From NCBI GenBank assembly GCA_947311845.1, contig CAMZMU010000055.1, forward strand, positions 21,632,465 to 21,696,464: DNA of 64,000 nucleotides. Direction: 5' to 3'. The notes beneath the pieces were generated by a model. It was not told the origin of the DNA. It worked only from the letters and a program-made list of their open reading frames with translations, and made no database searches. The translations under genes and the position numbers were made by a program. Source of the DNA: Poa pratensis. Taxonomy: Eukaryota > Streptophyta > Magnoliopsida > Poales > Poaceae. Of the stretch, positions 24,541-36,306 are shown in pieces; position 1 is the first letter of the stretch, and each line of letters starts with the position of its first letter.

Positions 24541-25494
24541 TGGATAACAGAGGACCCTTGTGTGTATAATCGTAAGTAGAAGGTCTAAAGTGCAAAACAG
24601 CTAAAGAGATAAGGTTCTTCAATCTTTCTCCGATGTGTGGTTCCTACGAAGCATGTACATCCCGATCCTAGGCAAATCGCAATGGAGACCCGGTGGGTGT
24701 CGCCGCCATACCTATGGCGTACTGGCTGCAACCGCGTTGGACTGTAGAACGTCGGCCGCCATCACATCGGGCTGGAGTTCGTCGGCCGCCGCGTTGGGGC
24801 CGATCGCTATAGGCGCGTTGGGCCAGGGCTCTCACGCCTGGAGCAGCAGTCGCCCGGAGCTGGCAGCCGCGGAGGGCACCGTTATCGGCCGCCGGCACGC
24901 CGTGATGGACCGCGGTCGCTAGGATCCCTCCGCAGTTCGCCACTGTTGCTCCCCTCGGCCTCTTCCTCCGGCGCGGCGACAACCCGAACCTGGTCGCGTT
25001 CCTCCCAGCGCCCGGAGATGGCTTATTCGACGCCCGGAGCTGCAGGGGTTCGTGAAGATAGGCGGTCGCCGCACCGGAAAGGGAGCAAGAGAGACTGCCG
25101 GCGCCCTTTATGAGGAGGAATTGTAGCCGGGGAAGCCAGGGGATCGACGCCCTTGACACGCGGGCACACAAGGTAGGACCGGGTCCGTGTTGCCGCCGGC
25201 GGATGGAGGCTCGGCTGCTGCTGCTGACCAGTGTGACGTCGCCCCGCGACACCGCGCCGAGTAGGACTTGGAGCCGGGGAGCCGTGTGACCGATGCCCTG
25301 AACTCTGTGGCCGCGGCCATGGCTGGGCTTCAACCGAGAGGTACCTTGAAGGCCGGAGCTGCGGGGGGGGCGGCGAGCCGGTGTTCGTCGGCGCCTAGGA
25401 CAGAAGGGGACATGTCGGGGCGGCGGTCAGCAGGTGCGCAGGTCGCGAGGAAGAAGGTGCGGGTCGGGGTTTTTTCGCCACGACGGCTCGCTCA

Positions 25495-25782
25495 GGCTTT
25501 GTTTGTACTAGAGTATTTTAGGGGATTGGTGGGGATTATCCCGGTCAAACCCGTGAATCCCCACATATCCCAAAATATCGTTTGGATCTAGTGTATTGGA
25601 CATGTATTATCCCCACAAATCTCCAAATTCTAGTGCATTTTTCTCAATACTCAATCCACTACCCCTACCTAGTGGATTGGATCCCCAATCACCTAGGGGA
25701 TTGGGTGGTTTGAGATTTCATCCAATCCACTAGAGAATTATCCCCACCAATCTTGTAAAATACTCTAGTACCAAACAAGGCC
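25495..25782. mobile_element. 288-bp MITE with TCA target duplication
   Basis: Inverted ends GGCTTTGTTTGTACTAGAG and CTCTAGTACCAAACAAGGCC; flanked by TCA at 25492-25494 and 25783-25785. Internal GGGGATT/AATCCCC runs extend the inverted repeat. The 3-bp duplication suggests PIF/Harbinger. It is inserted in the right end of the putative Mutator-like element. Confidence 0.8.
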
Positions 25783-25807
25783 TCAATGGGCGCTCGAGAC
25801 GTCCAAA

Positions 25808-25998
25808 TAGCGCAGCTGCGCTTTGTGGCATTTACCCTTTATTTCATAACTTGTCATACAACGATATTAACGGACTTAATTACAAGTTTAGAACTACTTC
25901 ACCAAATTTACCAAAATATAAACCCTTGAGAGAATATGATGATCAAATCAATAGGCACGGTCCGGTCGGACAGGAAGAAAAACTCTAGCGCCGGCAGG
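25808..25998. other. Short intergenic region, 3' flank of the NAD kinase-like gene
   Basis: AT-rich; presumed 3' UTR of the minus-strand gene. Nothing else seen. Confidence 0.4.
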
Positions 25999-28518
25999 CT
26001 ACGGGGACGGGAAGCATGCCTCGCTGTCGAGGATTGCCGCCTTGAGCTCCCGCTGTATGGACGCCCTCACCGGCGACGCCACCAGCTCCTCCCACACCGA
26101 CCCCGCGCCGCCCGTGGGGTGCCCGTCCGGGTACAGCTCGTGCACGCAGTCGGCCTCCTCGTTGATCCTGCTCACGCGGTCCAGCAGCCCGATCTCCTGC
26201 ACGTCCACCAGCAGCCTGCTGCCACCGTCCTTCCAACCTATCAACTGCAAGATAAAATTTGTCAATTCAAAATTCTCCGAACGTGATGATCATTGCAGAA
26301 GAAGAAGAAACGGAGCATGTGTTTGTTGCCTTTGCGCCGGCGATGGTGTTGGTGCTGTAGAGCCTTGCGTTGTCGACGAGATCGCAGTACTTCCGGAAGG
26401 CGCCGGCGAACCGCTTGTGGGACTTGAGCTGGGAGTTCACCCGCACGGCTCTCCCGGATATGATAGCTCGCCTGCAATCACAGCCGATTTTGGTGGGAGT
26501 CGTGTCAATCATTGTGCAGAGTGAGGCATGCTTTGTTGGTTAGTTACCTGATCCCTCTGATGACGGCGAGGTAGGCGTCGCAGATGACGCCTACAAGCTC
26601 GATGCGGTAGGGCTTCATGGTCGCCCACCCGCCTGGCCCGTCGCTCTGCTCCTCAACGGGCTCCCAGTACTGCTCGGTGGTGGTCCCGTCGGCGGCGACC
26701 TTGTACCCGACCCCCATGCGGTACCGGTGCCGGTGCACGCGCTTGGCCATGGCCACGGTCTGCAGGACGAACGGCTCCCACGAGAGCGTGCCGTCCATGA
26801 TCACGTCCCGCCCCTCGTTCAGCGCCGTCACCAGCACCGACGCTGCCGCGTCCGTCGACGACTGGTGCACCTGCATGCGCGCGCGCATCGGCTCTGGATC
26901 AGCGTCCACCGCACTCGCCGTATGTGCCGTGTCAATCGATCGTGTGTGTAGTGTACTCCAAGTCTCCAACACACAAGCACAGAGAATCATTTACCAGCTC
27001 GGCAGTCTGCAGCATGTCGTTGTGGTGGCCGCGGGAGCTGATGGCCTGGTAGATGACGTCCGACTCCTTGAACGCGTCGGCCTCCACCACCACCGCGTTC
27101 GCCGCCGCGCCGGACCAGAACACCCTGCACGCGCACGCTGCATCAGTTCAAGCTCGATTAATTTGAATACGGCCGGCGAATCGACGAGACTCACTCCTTC
27201 ATGATCTGTTTGAGCACGGTGCTCTTGCCGGCGCCCATGCCGCCTCCCATCAGAAGCAGGACAGGGCTGCGTACGCTGTGCGCGGCCGGGACCATCACCT
27301 CGGTGGTCGGGCAGCGTGGCTGGTTTTCGGGGGAGCTTATCCCGATCACCTTCAGCTCCTCCACCAGCGTCGAGAAGAGCCGAGTCACCTTCAATTCCCT
27401 CGTCACTCTCTCAAACCTCATCTTCCTGCACGCACCTTCTCCGGTTAGAGTTACACTTACACACCTTCTACATGAGCACATTAACATAATTTTACCTGGT
27501 GGCCTCCAATACCATGCTCTTAAGCTTTCTTCTTGGTTGCTCTGCTGTTAGAACCTAATTAAGCAAGTGAAACAGAGAAATGTATACGAACAAGTCAAAG
27601 ACAAAGCTGTAATCAAGAAAGCTTTTTTTTTTAAACAAAGAGGTTAGTTCTTCGTCAGTGTGCAGTTAATGTTTCCTCTGTTTTGATACACACATACATA
27701 CCTGCGTGATTACGTGAGTTGCACATCTCCAGTGGAAGGAGAAGTAGCTGAGTATGCATCTGTCCAACTCCTCGATCAACTTCACAAGCATGGCGTCCGG
27801 ATTCATGTTGTTATGGAAGAATGCGAGTAGATTCTGCTCATACCCCTGGCTTTTCTTCAGATAATAGTAGGCCATTGTACAAAGATGGGGGCACTCGTTC
27901 GGATCGTCGAACCCGATTTGCTTAGCTGAAACAATGTGAATAATATTTCAGACAAAAGCTGATGAACTGTTTTCCGTTCCAGGCGTTCTGTTCCTCTCCA
28001 TTGCATATCTTACTCGGAATGAACAGTATGAACAGAAACGGTTAGCACAGAACATTGATGATGTAGGAGAAATATGTCTAACGAAAACCGTAGTAATATT
28101 GAGCTGCATAATGTTGTTTCTTTTCTGTAGCCTAAAGTTTTTTAAAAATGTCACAAAAATGCAGACCTGAGTACACCTGATCGAGCTGATCCCATCAAAT
28201 CAGAAATTCACAATGCGCGTGGGACTAATTCAATTCGTTCTGCAGGATTTACCGCTCAAATGCGAACCGTACGTACGTACCAACATAGTGCGAGAAAACC
28301 TCGATCTCGTGGGCGAGCCCGCCGCGCGGCGCCACCAGAGCCCGCCGCGCGGCGCCACCAGCCGCGGCACCACCGTCGCGGCGCCGCCATCCTTCATCTT
28401 CTGCGTACCCCGTCAAACCTGCCGGCCGGCAGGGATCGAAGAGAACAATAGCAACGAAGAGCAAGTATTGAGATTACCTGCCCATGCCTATCACCAAGAA
28501 CTGCACGGCGTCGGACAT
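25999..28518 (-). CDS. CaM-dependent NAD kinase-like P-loop (zeta-fold) kinase; in-frame stop at codon 15
   Basis: Matches the plant P-loop family that includes Arabidopsis CaM/Ca2+-dependent NAD+ kinase (NADKc), in which a bacterial-zeta-type kinase fold phosphorylates NAD. Minus-strand exons: 28518-28281, 27925-27702, 27539-27496, 27425-27195, 27124-26995, 26870-26548, 26471-26330, 26244-25999 (TAG), about 525 codons. Walker A is GGGMGAGKST (about residues 229-238). Downstream conserved blocks are VVVEADAFKESDVIYQA, GRDVIMDGTLSWEPFV and LIGWKDGGSRLLVDVQ. A basic amphipathic segment MRFERVTRELKVTRLFSTLV precedes the kinase domain and is a candidate calmodulin-binding region. The first exon from ATG 28518 (MSDAVQFLVIGMGR) meets TAA at 28476-28474, then continues in the same frame into family-like sequence (GLTGYAEDEGW, EIEVFSHYV). 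The intron after 26330 starts with GC. It may be a damaged allele, or use another start. Confidence 0.8.
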
Positions 28519-28747
28519 GATCGAGGGAGCTGGGGGAAGATCCAAGGTGTGCGGAGGTGGAAAGGAACGCATGCATGCGCCGGGCGGGCGGGGAAGCGAG
28601 AGGAAAAAACGTATGCAGTGGTGTGGTCCCATTCAACGTATATCACCCCATGGTATTTAATTCCAGGATGTATCGAGTAAGACTTAATTTTACACTCTCC
28701 GAGGATTGGAGTTTTCTGCTGGAATCTGTTGACACTTCGGTGGAGAG
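28519..28747. promoter_or_regulatory. Upstream region of the NAD kinase-like gene
   Basis: About 230 nt between the ATG (read leftward) and the poly-T that marks the 3' end of the LINE. It presumably holds the 5' UTR and proximal promoter. No clear TATA element was identified, and the distal promoter has been replaced by transposon sequence. Confidence 0.4.
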
Positions 28748-31006
28748 TTTTTTTTTATAATGGACATTTTATTACTTAAAAGATTTAATCATTACACATG
28801 ACCTCGGCGTAAACATGATGCACATAGCCGTACTCATAACAGTCTGAAAATAAAATAAAAGTACACAGGTAAGTAACAAGCTACTAGCTCTGTATCGCCT
28901 ATGTCACTAGGGACCAATCCGAAGATCACGCGACCATCCATGTTGGATAAAAAAACACTCGTCGTATTTTCCAGTCGTACAAACACCTCCATAAAAAAGT
29001 CTCAATTTTCCACACGTTATAATGTGGACAACGAACGGAGCAAACTGGTGCATCGGTAGATTACCTGCATGAGAGACGAATTTGTATCTGAAAAAACTTG
29101 TCATTTCTACTCAGCCAGAGCGACCATATAACGACTATCGCTCCCACCCTAATTAGCGTTCTAAACTTGTGCTCAACATCATGTAACCAATTGCCGAAAA
29201 AATTCGCAACTGATCGTGAAGGATACAAATTCGAAGCTACTTGGATGTCTGTCCAAATAGAACGTGCAAACTTGCAATCGAAGAATAAGTGTTTGATCAT
29301 TTTGTCATATTGACATAACACAATTTTTTTATTTCCGTGCCAGTTGCGTTTAACAAGGTTATCCTTGGTTAAAATAAGTCCTAGACGAATATACCATGCA
29401 AAGATTTTTAGCTTTAGTGGTATTTTCAGCTTCTAAATTGTTTTGTTATTATTGACCGGTATCTCAGAATGAACCAAAGCTCTGTACATAGAGTCTACTG
29501 AGAACTTTTCATTCTCACAGAGACTCCAGCAAAATTCGTCAGACCCTTGCGACATGTGTAATAAAGACAGCCGTCCTAGCAGGACATTCCATGCCGCAAG
29601 TCTAGGTCCGACCAAATCTCGCCCGAACGTCACGTTCGGCGGCGATGACATCATAACCCTAGCTATTGTATCGCTCTTATGATGGACAATATTATATAGA
29701 GCTGGTCCCGGAGAGTGGTATTACCGAACCATTTGTCCATCCAGAACGTAATTTATGATCCATCCTTAATATTAATTTTTCCAAAGCGGAACCCAAAAGT
29801 GCGAGTCAATGGGTTTCCAATAAACCTGTGACAATGCGTTTGTCCCGATATATTTCCTTCTAAGAAGCGTTTGCCAGACACCATCTTCAGAAAGTAGCCT
29901 AAAAAACCATTTTCCCAGGAGGGCAGTATTTTTGACCTGAAGGTCGTGAATACCCAACCCTCCCTGATCTTTTGGTCGACAAACGACATCCCATTTAGTC
30001 AGTCGATATTTCTTTATTCTCACTATCCCCTTGCGAAAAGAATTTAGATCAGAAATAATCCAACTTGTTCTAGACCTCTTTAGACAACTGGAAGAATGAT
30101 ATCATATACAGTACCATATTAGATAGGACTGAATTTATATGTACCAATCTTCCACTAAGGGATAGTAATTTGCCTTTCCAACTACTTAACCTCGCTTGGA
30201 GCCGCTCCTCCACGTGTTTCCATTCAGCGTTTGACAATTTCCAATAATGTATTGGTATACCCCCAAATACTTGATAGGAAATTGCCCATGATCACAACCG
30301 AATAGTTCCGCGTACTAAGCAGCTTCCTCATGGGCCCTATCGAAACAAAACAGTTCAATTTTGTGGAAATTTATTTTAACCCTGATAATTGTTCGAACGC
30401 TGATAAAATTAACTTCAGGTTCTTTGCTTTTTCCAGGTTATGTTCCATAAATAGAATCGTATCGTCCGCATACTGGAGGATAGAAAGTCCACCATCAATC
30501 AAATGTAGGATTACTCCCTCAATTTGGCCATCTAGTTTGGCACGTTATCATGACCGCCAACATATCAGTCACTGTATTAAATAGTATTGGTGATAAAGGG
30601 TCCCCTTATCGTAATCCTTTTTTGTTTGCAAATAATGGCCAATGTCATAATTGACTTGCGAATCCAAGCACATCAGTCCTCCGAGAAACCTTTCATTCTC
30701 AGAGTCTGTTGGAGGAAAGACCAATTGACCTTATCATAGGCCTTTTCAAAGTCAATTTTAAAATAACGCCATTAAGTTTTCGACGATGCATCTCATGGAC
30801 TTTCATGTAGTATAACTACCCCATCAAGGATATTCCTGCCATGCATAAAGCTGTCAGTGTAGGCCTAATATATCCACATGATCTGTCACCGAATTCAACC
30901 AAATGGTTGTTGTCTTAGTGAAGATTTTGAAACTAACATTAATGAGGCAGATAGGTCTGTACTGTTGGATCCTTTTTTGCATCAATAACTTTAGGTAAAA
31001 AATGAT
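28748..31006 (-). mobile_element. LINE (L1-type) 3' part: reverse transcriptase, zf-RVT region and tail
   Basis: Degenerate non-LTR retrotransposon on the minus strand. The RT block reads GDPLSPILFNTVTDMLA (about 30530-30605) and the catalytic box LQYADDTILF, with YADD at 30472-30461. Further downstream are KWDVVCRPKDQGGLGIHDLQ (about 29930-29990) and the C-terminal zinc-knuckle-type region (LFFDCKFARSIWTDIQ, near 29255). It ends at a poly-T run at 28748-28757, the complement of the LINE poly-A tail. Several frameshifts and stops make it non-functional. It continues at 40520 after the inserted Gypsy element. Confidence 0.85.
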
Positions 31007-32412
31007 TGATGACCCATAAGTATAGGGGATCGCAACAGTCTTCGAGGGAAGTAAAACCCAAATTTATTGATTCGACACAAGGGGAGCCAAAGAATAAATA
31101 TAAGCCTTAACAGATGAATTGTCAGTTCAGCTGCACCTGAAAGTAGACTTCCTCGACACAGATTATCAGTAGCAACGGTGATATAACAGCAGTAGTAACA
31201 AAGTAATAGCAGCAACAGTGTAACAAAGACAGCAGCAGTAATTTCAGTAAACAGCAGGATTAAAAGTACTGTAGGCATAGGGACGGATGTACGGGCGTTG
31301 CATGGATAAGAGCGCTCATGTAATAATCATAACTCAGGGCATTTGCAGGTAAACAATTATAAAAGCATCCTAGTACTAGTCAAACATAGGCATGTGTTCC
31401 GTATATAGTCGTACGTGCTCGCAATGAGAAACTTGCACAACATCTACTGTCCTGCCAGCCCGTTTGCAGCGGGGCCTCAAGGGAAACTACTGGCAATTAA
31501 GGTACTCCTTTTAATAAAGTACCGGAGCAATGCATTAACACTCCGTGAACACACGTAATCCTCAAGTCAAAGCCATCCCCTCCAGTTATCCCGGTTGCTG
31601 TCACTCCGGGGCCTCGGGTTCCGGACAATAACAGGTGAAAACAACTTGCAGATATGATCTAAAACATAATTATTCTCATGCATCAACAACATGTTCAGAT
31701 CTGAGATCATGGCACTCGGGCCCTAGTGGCAAGCATTAAGCACAACAAGTTGCAACAATGATAAATAGCACTAACAATGGATACTAGGCACCATGCCCTA
31801 ACAATCTGGCAACTTATTACATGAACAATCTCATCCAATCCCTACCATCCCCTCAGCCTACAGCAGGGAACTACTCACACATGGATGGGGGAATCATTGA
31901 TGGTTGATGGAGAGGCGGTGGTGATGACGATGGTGATGATCTCCTCCGAATCCCCGTCCCGGCAGGGTGCCAGAACGGAACTTCTGATCCCCGGAATAGA
32001 GATCGCGGCGGCGGCGGAGCGTGGATGTGTTTCGCGAAATATGGTCGAACCCCCCTCGATATTTAGGTCAAGGGCAATATATAGTCCAAAGGGGAGCGTC
32101 GGGGGGCGACCGAGGTGGCCACGCCACACTTGGGCGCGGCCCCACCCCCAGCCGCGCCCAGCTATGGCGTGGCTGCCTGGTGTGGCCTCTCCGACTCCCC
32201 TTCTGGCTCCGTGGGTCTTCCGGTGAAATATGACGATCGCAATTGTTTTCGGAGTTTTTCTCGAAAGTTGACTTTTCTGCACAAAAAGAAGACACCAGGG
32301 CAATTCTGCTGAAAACAGCGTTAGTCCATGTTAGTTGCATCCAAATCATACAAGTTAGAGGTAAAACAACAGCAAAAGTGTTCGGAAAAGTAGATACGTT
32401 TTGGACGTATCA
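31007..32412 (-). repeat. 3' LTR of the Gypsy element
   Basis: 1406 bp. On the minus strand it starts TGATACGTCCAAAACGTATC and ends GGGTCATCA. It carries a GC-rich block at about 32100-32190 next to a TATATA box. It is nearly identical to 39116-40519. Confidence 0.95.
32076..32085 (-). promoter_or_regulatory. TATA box in the 3' LTR
   Basis: ACTATATATT on the minus strand, just downstream of the GC-rich block. The same element is in the 5' LTR near 40183-40192, where it would drive the element's transcript. Confidence 0.6.
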
Positions 32413-32424
32413 ACTCCCCCCAAG
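32413..32424 (-). other. Polypurine tract
   Basis: Reads CTTGGGGGGAGT on the minus strand, directly abutting the 3' LTR; the expected site for plus-strand DNA priming. Confidence 0.8.
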
Positions 32425-34401
32425 CTTAGCTTATTGCTTGTCCTCAAGCAATTCAGTTGACAAACTGAACGCGATAAAGAAACTTTTACGAACACAATTG
32501 CTTCATATGATGTATACATACTTGAATTATGATTATACTTACTAGCTCATGATAGGAGATATGCATAAGATAAAAGCTTGATAAATATGCAGCCATGAAA
32601 AGATTCTAACATACTAAAGGTAAACAACATGGCATATAACTAAGTGCAGGATTGCAATGTTCGTAATTGGGTATGGCAAAGTGGTATCTCGCTTGCCCGA
32701 ATGTGTGCAGCAAAACATAAATGCCCAGGCACCTCTGAAGTTTACAGGCAGACTAGAAATAAAGCTTATCAAAGATAAAAGCATCAAGCTATGTCACTAC
32801 TAACCTATTCTGGGACAAGCACATTTCACTAAGAATGACAGTCATGCTCTCAAAGAAGTGCTTTAAAGAAGGATGGTGACTCAACATTAAAATAAAAGAT
32901 AGGCCCTTCGCAGAGGGAAGCAGGGATTAAATCGTGTGCTAGAGCTTGTTAGTTCCCGAAGGCATATAAAGAGTGTAAAAATAATATTTTGAGAAGTGGT
33001 TGCAAGTGTCAACAAATCCGCGATAGAGTTCTTGTCATCTTCCATAACTAACCAACTTTTAGAGCGGTTCCGAAAATTCATATAGTTTGCATTATATCAT
33101 GCTTACAGATTTTTGACACTCCTCCCAACCTTTTCTTCCACAAACCATGGCTAACCGAATCCTCGGGTGCCGACCAACAATCACCGTGGAGGAGTGTCTA
33201 TTTTAATATTAAATGATAGGTGGACTAACCAGCTCTTTTGCAAAAATAAAAGTGGACAAGCAGATGAAGCTACTTGTCCTTGGAAATCATTTAGCATGGA
33301 AGATGACAAGTTCTACTACCACATCCTTATGAGCTACACGCAGTGACACAAAAAGGGATTGTACAATTTTGAATAGTTAAAGATAGCACACGAAGAAATT
33401 TACTTGGAATGGTTTAAAACCATGCATAGGAATTTATAGTGGACTCTTTGGAATAACTTGGTTTTCAGGATTTTGGATGCACAAGCAGCATTCCCGCTTA
33501 GTACAGGTGAAGGCTAGCAATAGACGGGGAAGCGACAACAAGAGAGCACAACTGTCATAATCATACTTGCGACAGAATAAAATTAGCAGTGGCATAAAAG
33601 TGATACAGAAACTCTGAGTCACAATAGATCGTCGAGGCTTGACTTTTGTTTTGAGTCATAAACATGTGTAAGCATGTGCCAAGTCGAATCAAGTAAAACA
33701 TTCAGAGGAGGATACCACACTACAATACCACTCTACGAATAAAACAATGCATGCAAATAACTATATGACATATGGTGCACCTTCAGGAGATTAGGATTAA
33801 TCATGAGAAAACATGGCTATCAAGCATTCATCAAGTAACATAGCCCATACCATAACTACTAAGCGCAATCATATGGACAGGTATGTGTACAAAAATGAAA
33901 ACAAATACGGTTCATACCAGCCTCTCACCACATCAAGTTGTCGAATATCGTCATTATTGCCCTTCGCTCGCATGACTTGAATGATATAAAATGAAAACCA
34001 AGCTCCAGGTGGAGTCACAGACGGCTGTTGAATCTGAAAAGAACTATACAAAACCAAGAAGAACAACAAATATTTTTGGTGTTTTCGAATTTTAAAACAA
34101 AGCAAGGAAGAAGCAAATAAAAAGGAAAATATTTTTGGGTTTTTTGAATATCAACTCGAAAATCAAAAAGACAAAATAAAACTACAACTCGAATTACTAA
34201 AATAAAAGCATAGAGAAACAACGAAAATATTTTTGGTATTTTTGGGTTTTGAGAAAATAAACACCACAAGCAAGAACAAATAAAAGAAAGCGAAATATGG
34301 ATATACAAAGAACTGACATGGAGCGAATATAGAAATGAGCGAACTGTCAGTATACGCGTACCTCCCCCCAAGCTTAGGCTTTTGGCCTAATTGGGAGACA
34401 A

Positions 34402-35511
34402 TCATGGGTGCTGATAATAGCTCCAGGACGGTGCATCGTCCCTGGCGTGTTCGTAAGAACCACTCTGTAAAGCGGGGAAGGTTCCGCTTGCATAGTCAAA
34501 CTGGTATGAGGAGCTCGCCCCCTCATCATGCGGCTCAGGCCGCTCCTCCTCCGGCTCGGCCCGGGGTCCATGCTCCCTCATGTATGCATCCAAGTCTTCT
34601 TCCGAGAATGCCCAATTTTCCCTGCCATCCAGGTTAAACAAAACAGGTGCAGGCAAACAAACCAATCGCTCGGAAGTCTTAGATGCAATCCTAGATTTAG
34701 TAACAAATACTAAATTATAAGTCAAATTATCGAGAGTAGCCCAGCTAGGAACAGAATGATGCCTGATCATGGAATTAATATCAAGTCTAAAAACAGGCAA
34801 CTCTATGTCAAAGGGATGCGGAACCAACTGATGGTAAGCTAACAGCCTAGAAGCAATGAGGCCACCACAAACACCACCCTTTTCGCGATTAGTAGATAAG
34901 CGATGAGCAATCAAAGCACCCAAGTTATAAGTCCTGTCACTTCTCAAAGCAGCAGAAATGAATGCCAAGTCATAAACAGAAAGCTTGTTAGCATTTTTCC
35001 TAGCTAGAACACACTTGGCAATGAAATGGGTGAAATACCGAATAGCTGGGAATAAAATGAGCCGAATTTTACCACCTTCTTTCAACAAACCTCTACTTTT
35101 GGTGATCTCCGAATAAAGTTCTACAAGATGCCTAGGCTGACCATTAATCTTCGCATATGATCCCCAATATGGCACTTTGATAGCTGTGCAAAAATCATAC
35201 AGAGAGATATCCATAGGAATATTATAAATTTTGTAATGGACCATGGGGTTATCAGATGAGTAGGTAAATCTAAAATCCTGTACTACAGACATAGTGAGTT
35301 TAACAAATTGGGCAGGTTCCCCAATGGTAAAATTCTCCAATCCTGCATTAGAAATTAGTGTGTTGAAATCTTGTAGGATTCCTGCAGCAGCCATGAAGGT
35401 TTGGCAAGGATAATATGCAGAATGCACGGAATCTTCACGATTAACCTCCATCACTTCTCCCACAACTAAATCATTAGGGTCAATAGCTGGTCCAACCACA
35501 TCTCCATCCAT
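34402..35511 (-). CDS. Second ORF of the Gypsy element (Athila ORF-like, function unknown)
   Basis: About 369 residues from ATG 35511 (MDGDVVGPAIDPNDLVVGE); the frame is open up to 35610. It lies between the gag-protease ORF and the 3' LTR, where pol and any env-like gene would be. The middle is rich in aromatic and hydrophobic residues (VHYKIYNIPMDISLYDF, LFPAIRYFTHFIAKCVLARK) and resembles the ORFs of Athila-type and related grass elements, as far as I can judge. The C-terminus is acidic, then Ser/Tyr-rich (EEERPEPHDEGASSSYQF). No catalytic motif of RT, RNase H or integrase is seen. The frame is intact, as expected for a young element. Confidence 0.7.
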   Translation of the reverse strand: MDGDVVGPAIDPNDLVVGEVMEVNREDSVHSAYYPCQTFMAAAGILQDFNTLISNAGLENFTIGEPAQFVKLTMSVVQDFRFTYSSDNPMVHYKIYNIPMDISLYDFCTAIKVPYWGSYAKINGQPRHLVELYSEITKSRGLLKEGGKIRLILFPAIRYFTHFIAKCVLARKNANKLSVYDLAFISAALRSDRTYNLGALIAHRLSTNREKGGVCGGLIASRLLAYHQLVPHPFDIELPVFRLDINSMIRHHSVPSWATLDNLTYNLVFVTKSRIASKTSERLVCLPAPVLFNLDGRENWAFSEEDLDAYMREHGPRAEPEEERPEPHDEGASSSYQFDYASGTFPALQSGSYEHARDDAPSWSYYQHP

Positions 35512-35879
35512 CTTCCTTCTCTGAAATTTTTCAACAAGTCTCATAAAAAATGATTTTGCAACTATAAAATCAAGGCAACTACTATAGAAACTTGCAAGAG
35601 GGCTACACATGCATCAAGGATAATTAATCTAAGCATAGAACAAGCATGCAAGCTCACTTAACCAGCAACATACAGCAGCAAAATACTCTAGAAATACAAC
35701 ACTAAACAAAATTCTACTTGGATAATCGAAGGAGTCACATACCGGTGAGTAAACAAGCAAAGTTTCAGCAACTGAAATGGGCTGAGCAAGGAGATCGAAA
35801 AATTCGAGCTCAAGAGCAGCAGGAACACGAGTTTGAACAATGGATATGAGTTTGGTCGGGAGAGAGAAAGAAAGGGGAG

Positions 35880-36000
35880 GAATCTCACCTTGTGGAGGCT
35901 CAGGTGGGACCCACGCCACAGGGGGGCGCGGCCTCCACCCCTGCCGCGCCGAGCTATGGCGTGGCAGCGTGGTGGGTCCCCCTGGTCAGCCCCAGGTACT
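35880..36000. repeat. GC-rich block resembling the LTR promoter-proximal block
   Basis: Contains GCCGCGCCGAGCTATGGCGT, close to GCCGCGCCCAGCTATGGCGT in both LTRs (near 32150 and 40257). It lies between the gag-protease ORF and ORF2. It is followed on the minus strand by a CT-rich leader and an intron-like segment before ORF2. Confidence 0.7.
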
Positions 36001-36306
36001 ACCACGTTGCATTTTTCAAAATAGGAATTTACGTAAAATTTTCAGATTTTTCTGACAACTTTCAATTTCGAGCAAAAACTGGGCACTTAAAATTCTAAAC
36101 AGCAGCTAAGCAAAATTTTAACCACACTAAACAACATTCTAAAAATTTATAAAGACAGCAATATAACAGAAGGTATAACAGATGAGAAAGAGAGAATGTG
36201 GTTTAACAATTTTATGCAACTAAAATGTATTTGTCAACAAGGTTGATCAAGTCTTGCCACCAAATATATTTTATTTGACATAAAAGAATTAAACTACATG
36301 ATACCA

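Larger units (their letters stand above)
21232..25807. mobile_element. Putative non-autonomous Mutator-like element
   Basis: The two outer ends match in inverted orientation: TATTTCGGACGCGTCTAGCG followed by GGCGCCCA on the left (from about 21231), and on the complement of the right end TATTTGGACGTCTCGAGCG followed by CCCA (up to about 25807). Between them are a GC-rich left block (21290-21840), a long degenerate tandem-repeat region (about 22010-24540) and a GC-rich right block (24640-25490). No transposase is visible. A 9-bp target duplication was not resolved. The long GC-rich ORFs here on both strands lack recognisable domains and may be captured sequence. Confidence 0.5.

Noticed and set aside
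24668..25333. Minus-strand 221-residue ORF in the Mutator-like element
   Set aside because: GC-rich low-complexity composition with open frames on both strands and no recognisable motif.
25999..28518. Toxin-antitoxin zeta toxin system
   Set aside because: The zeta-type P-loop fold here belongs to a multi-exon plant kinase family; there is no antitoxin partner and no bacterial context.
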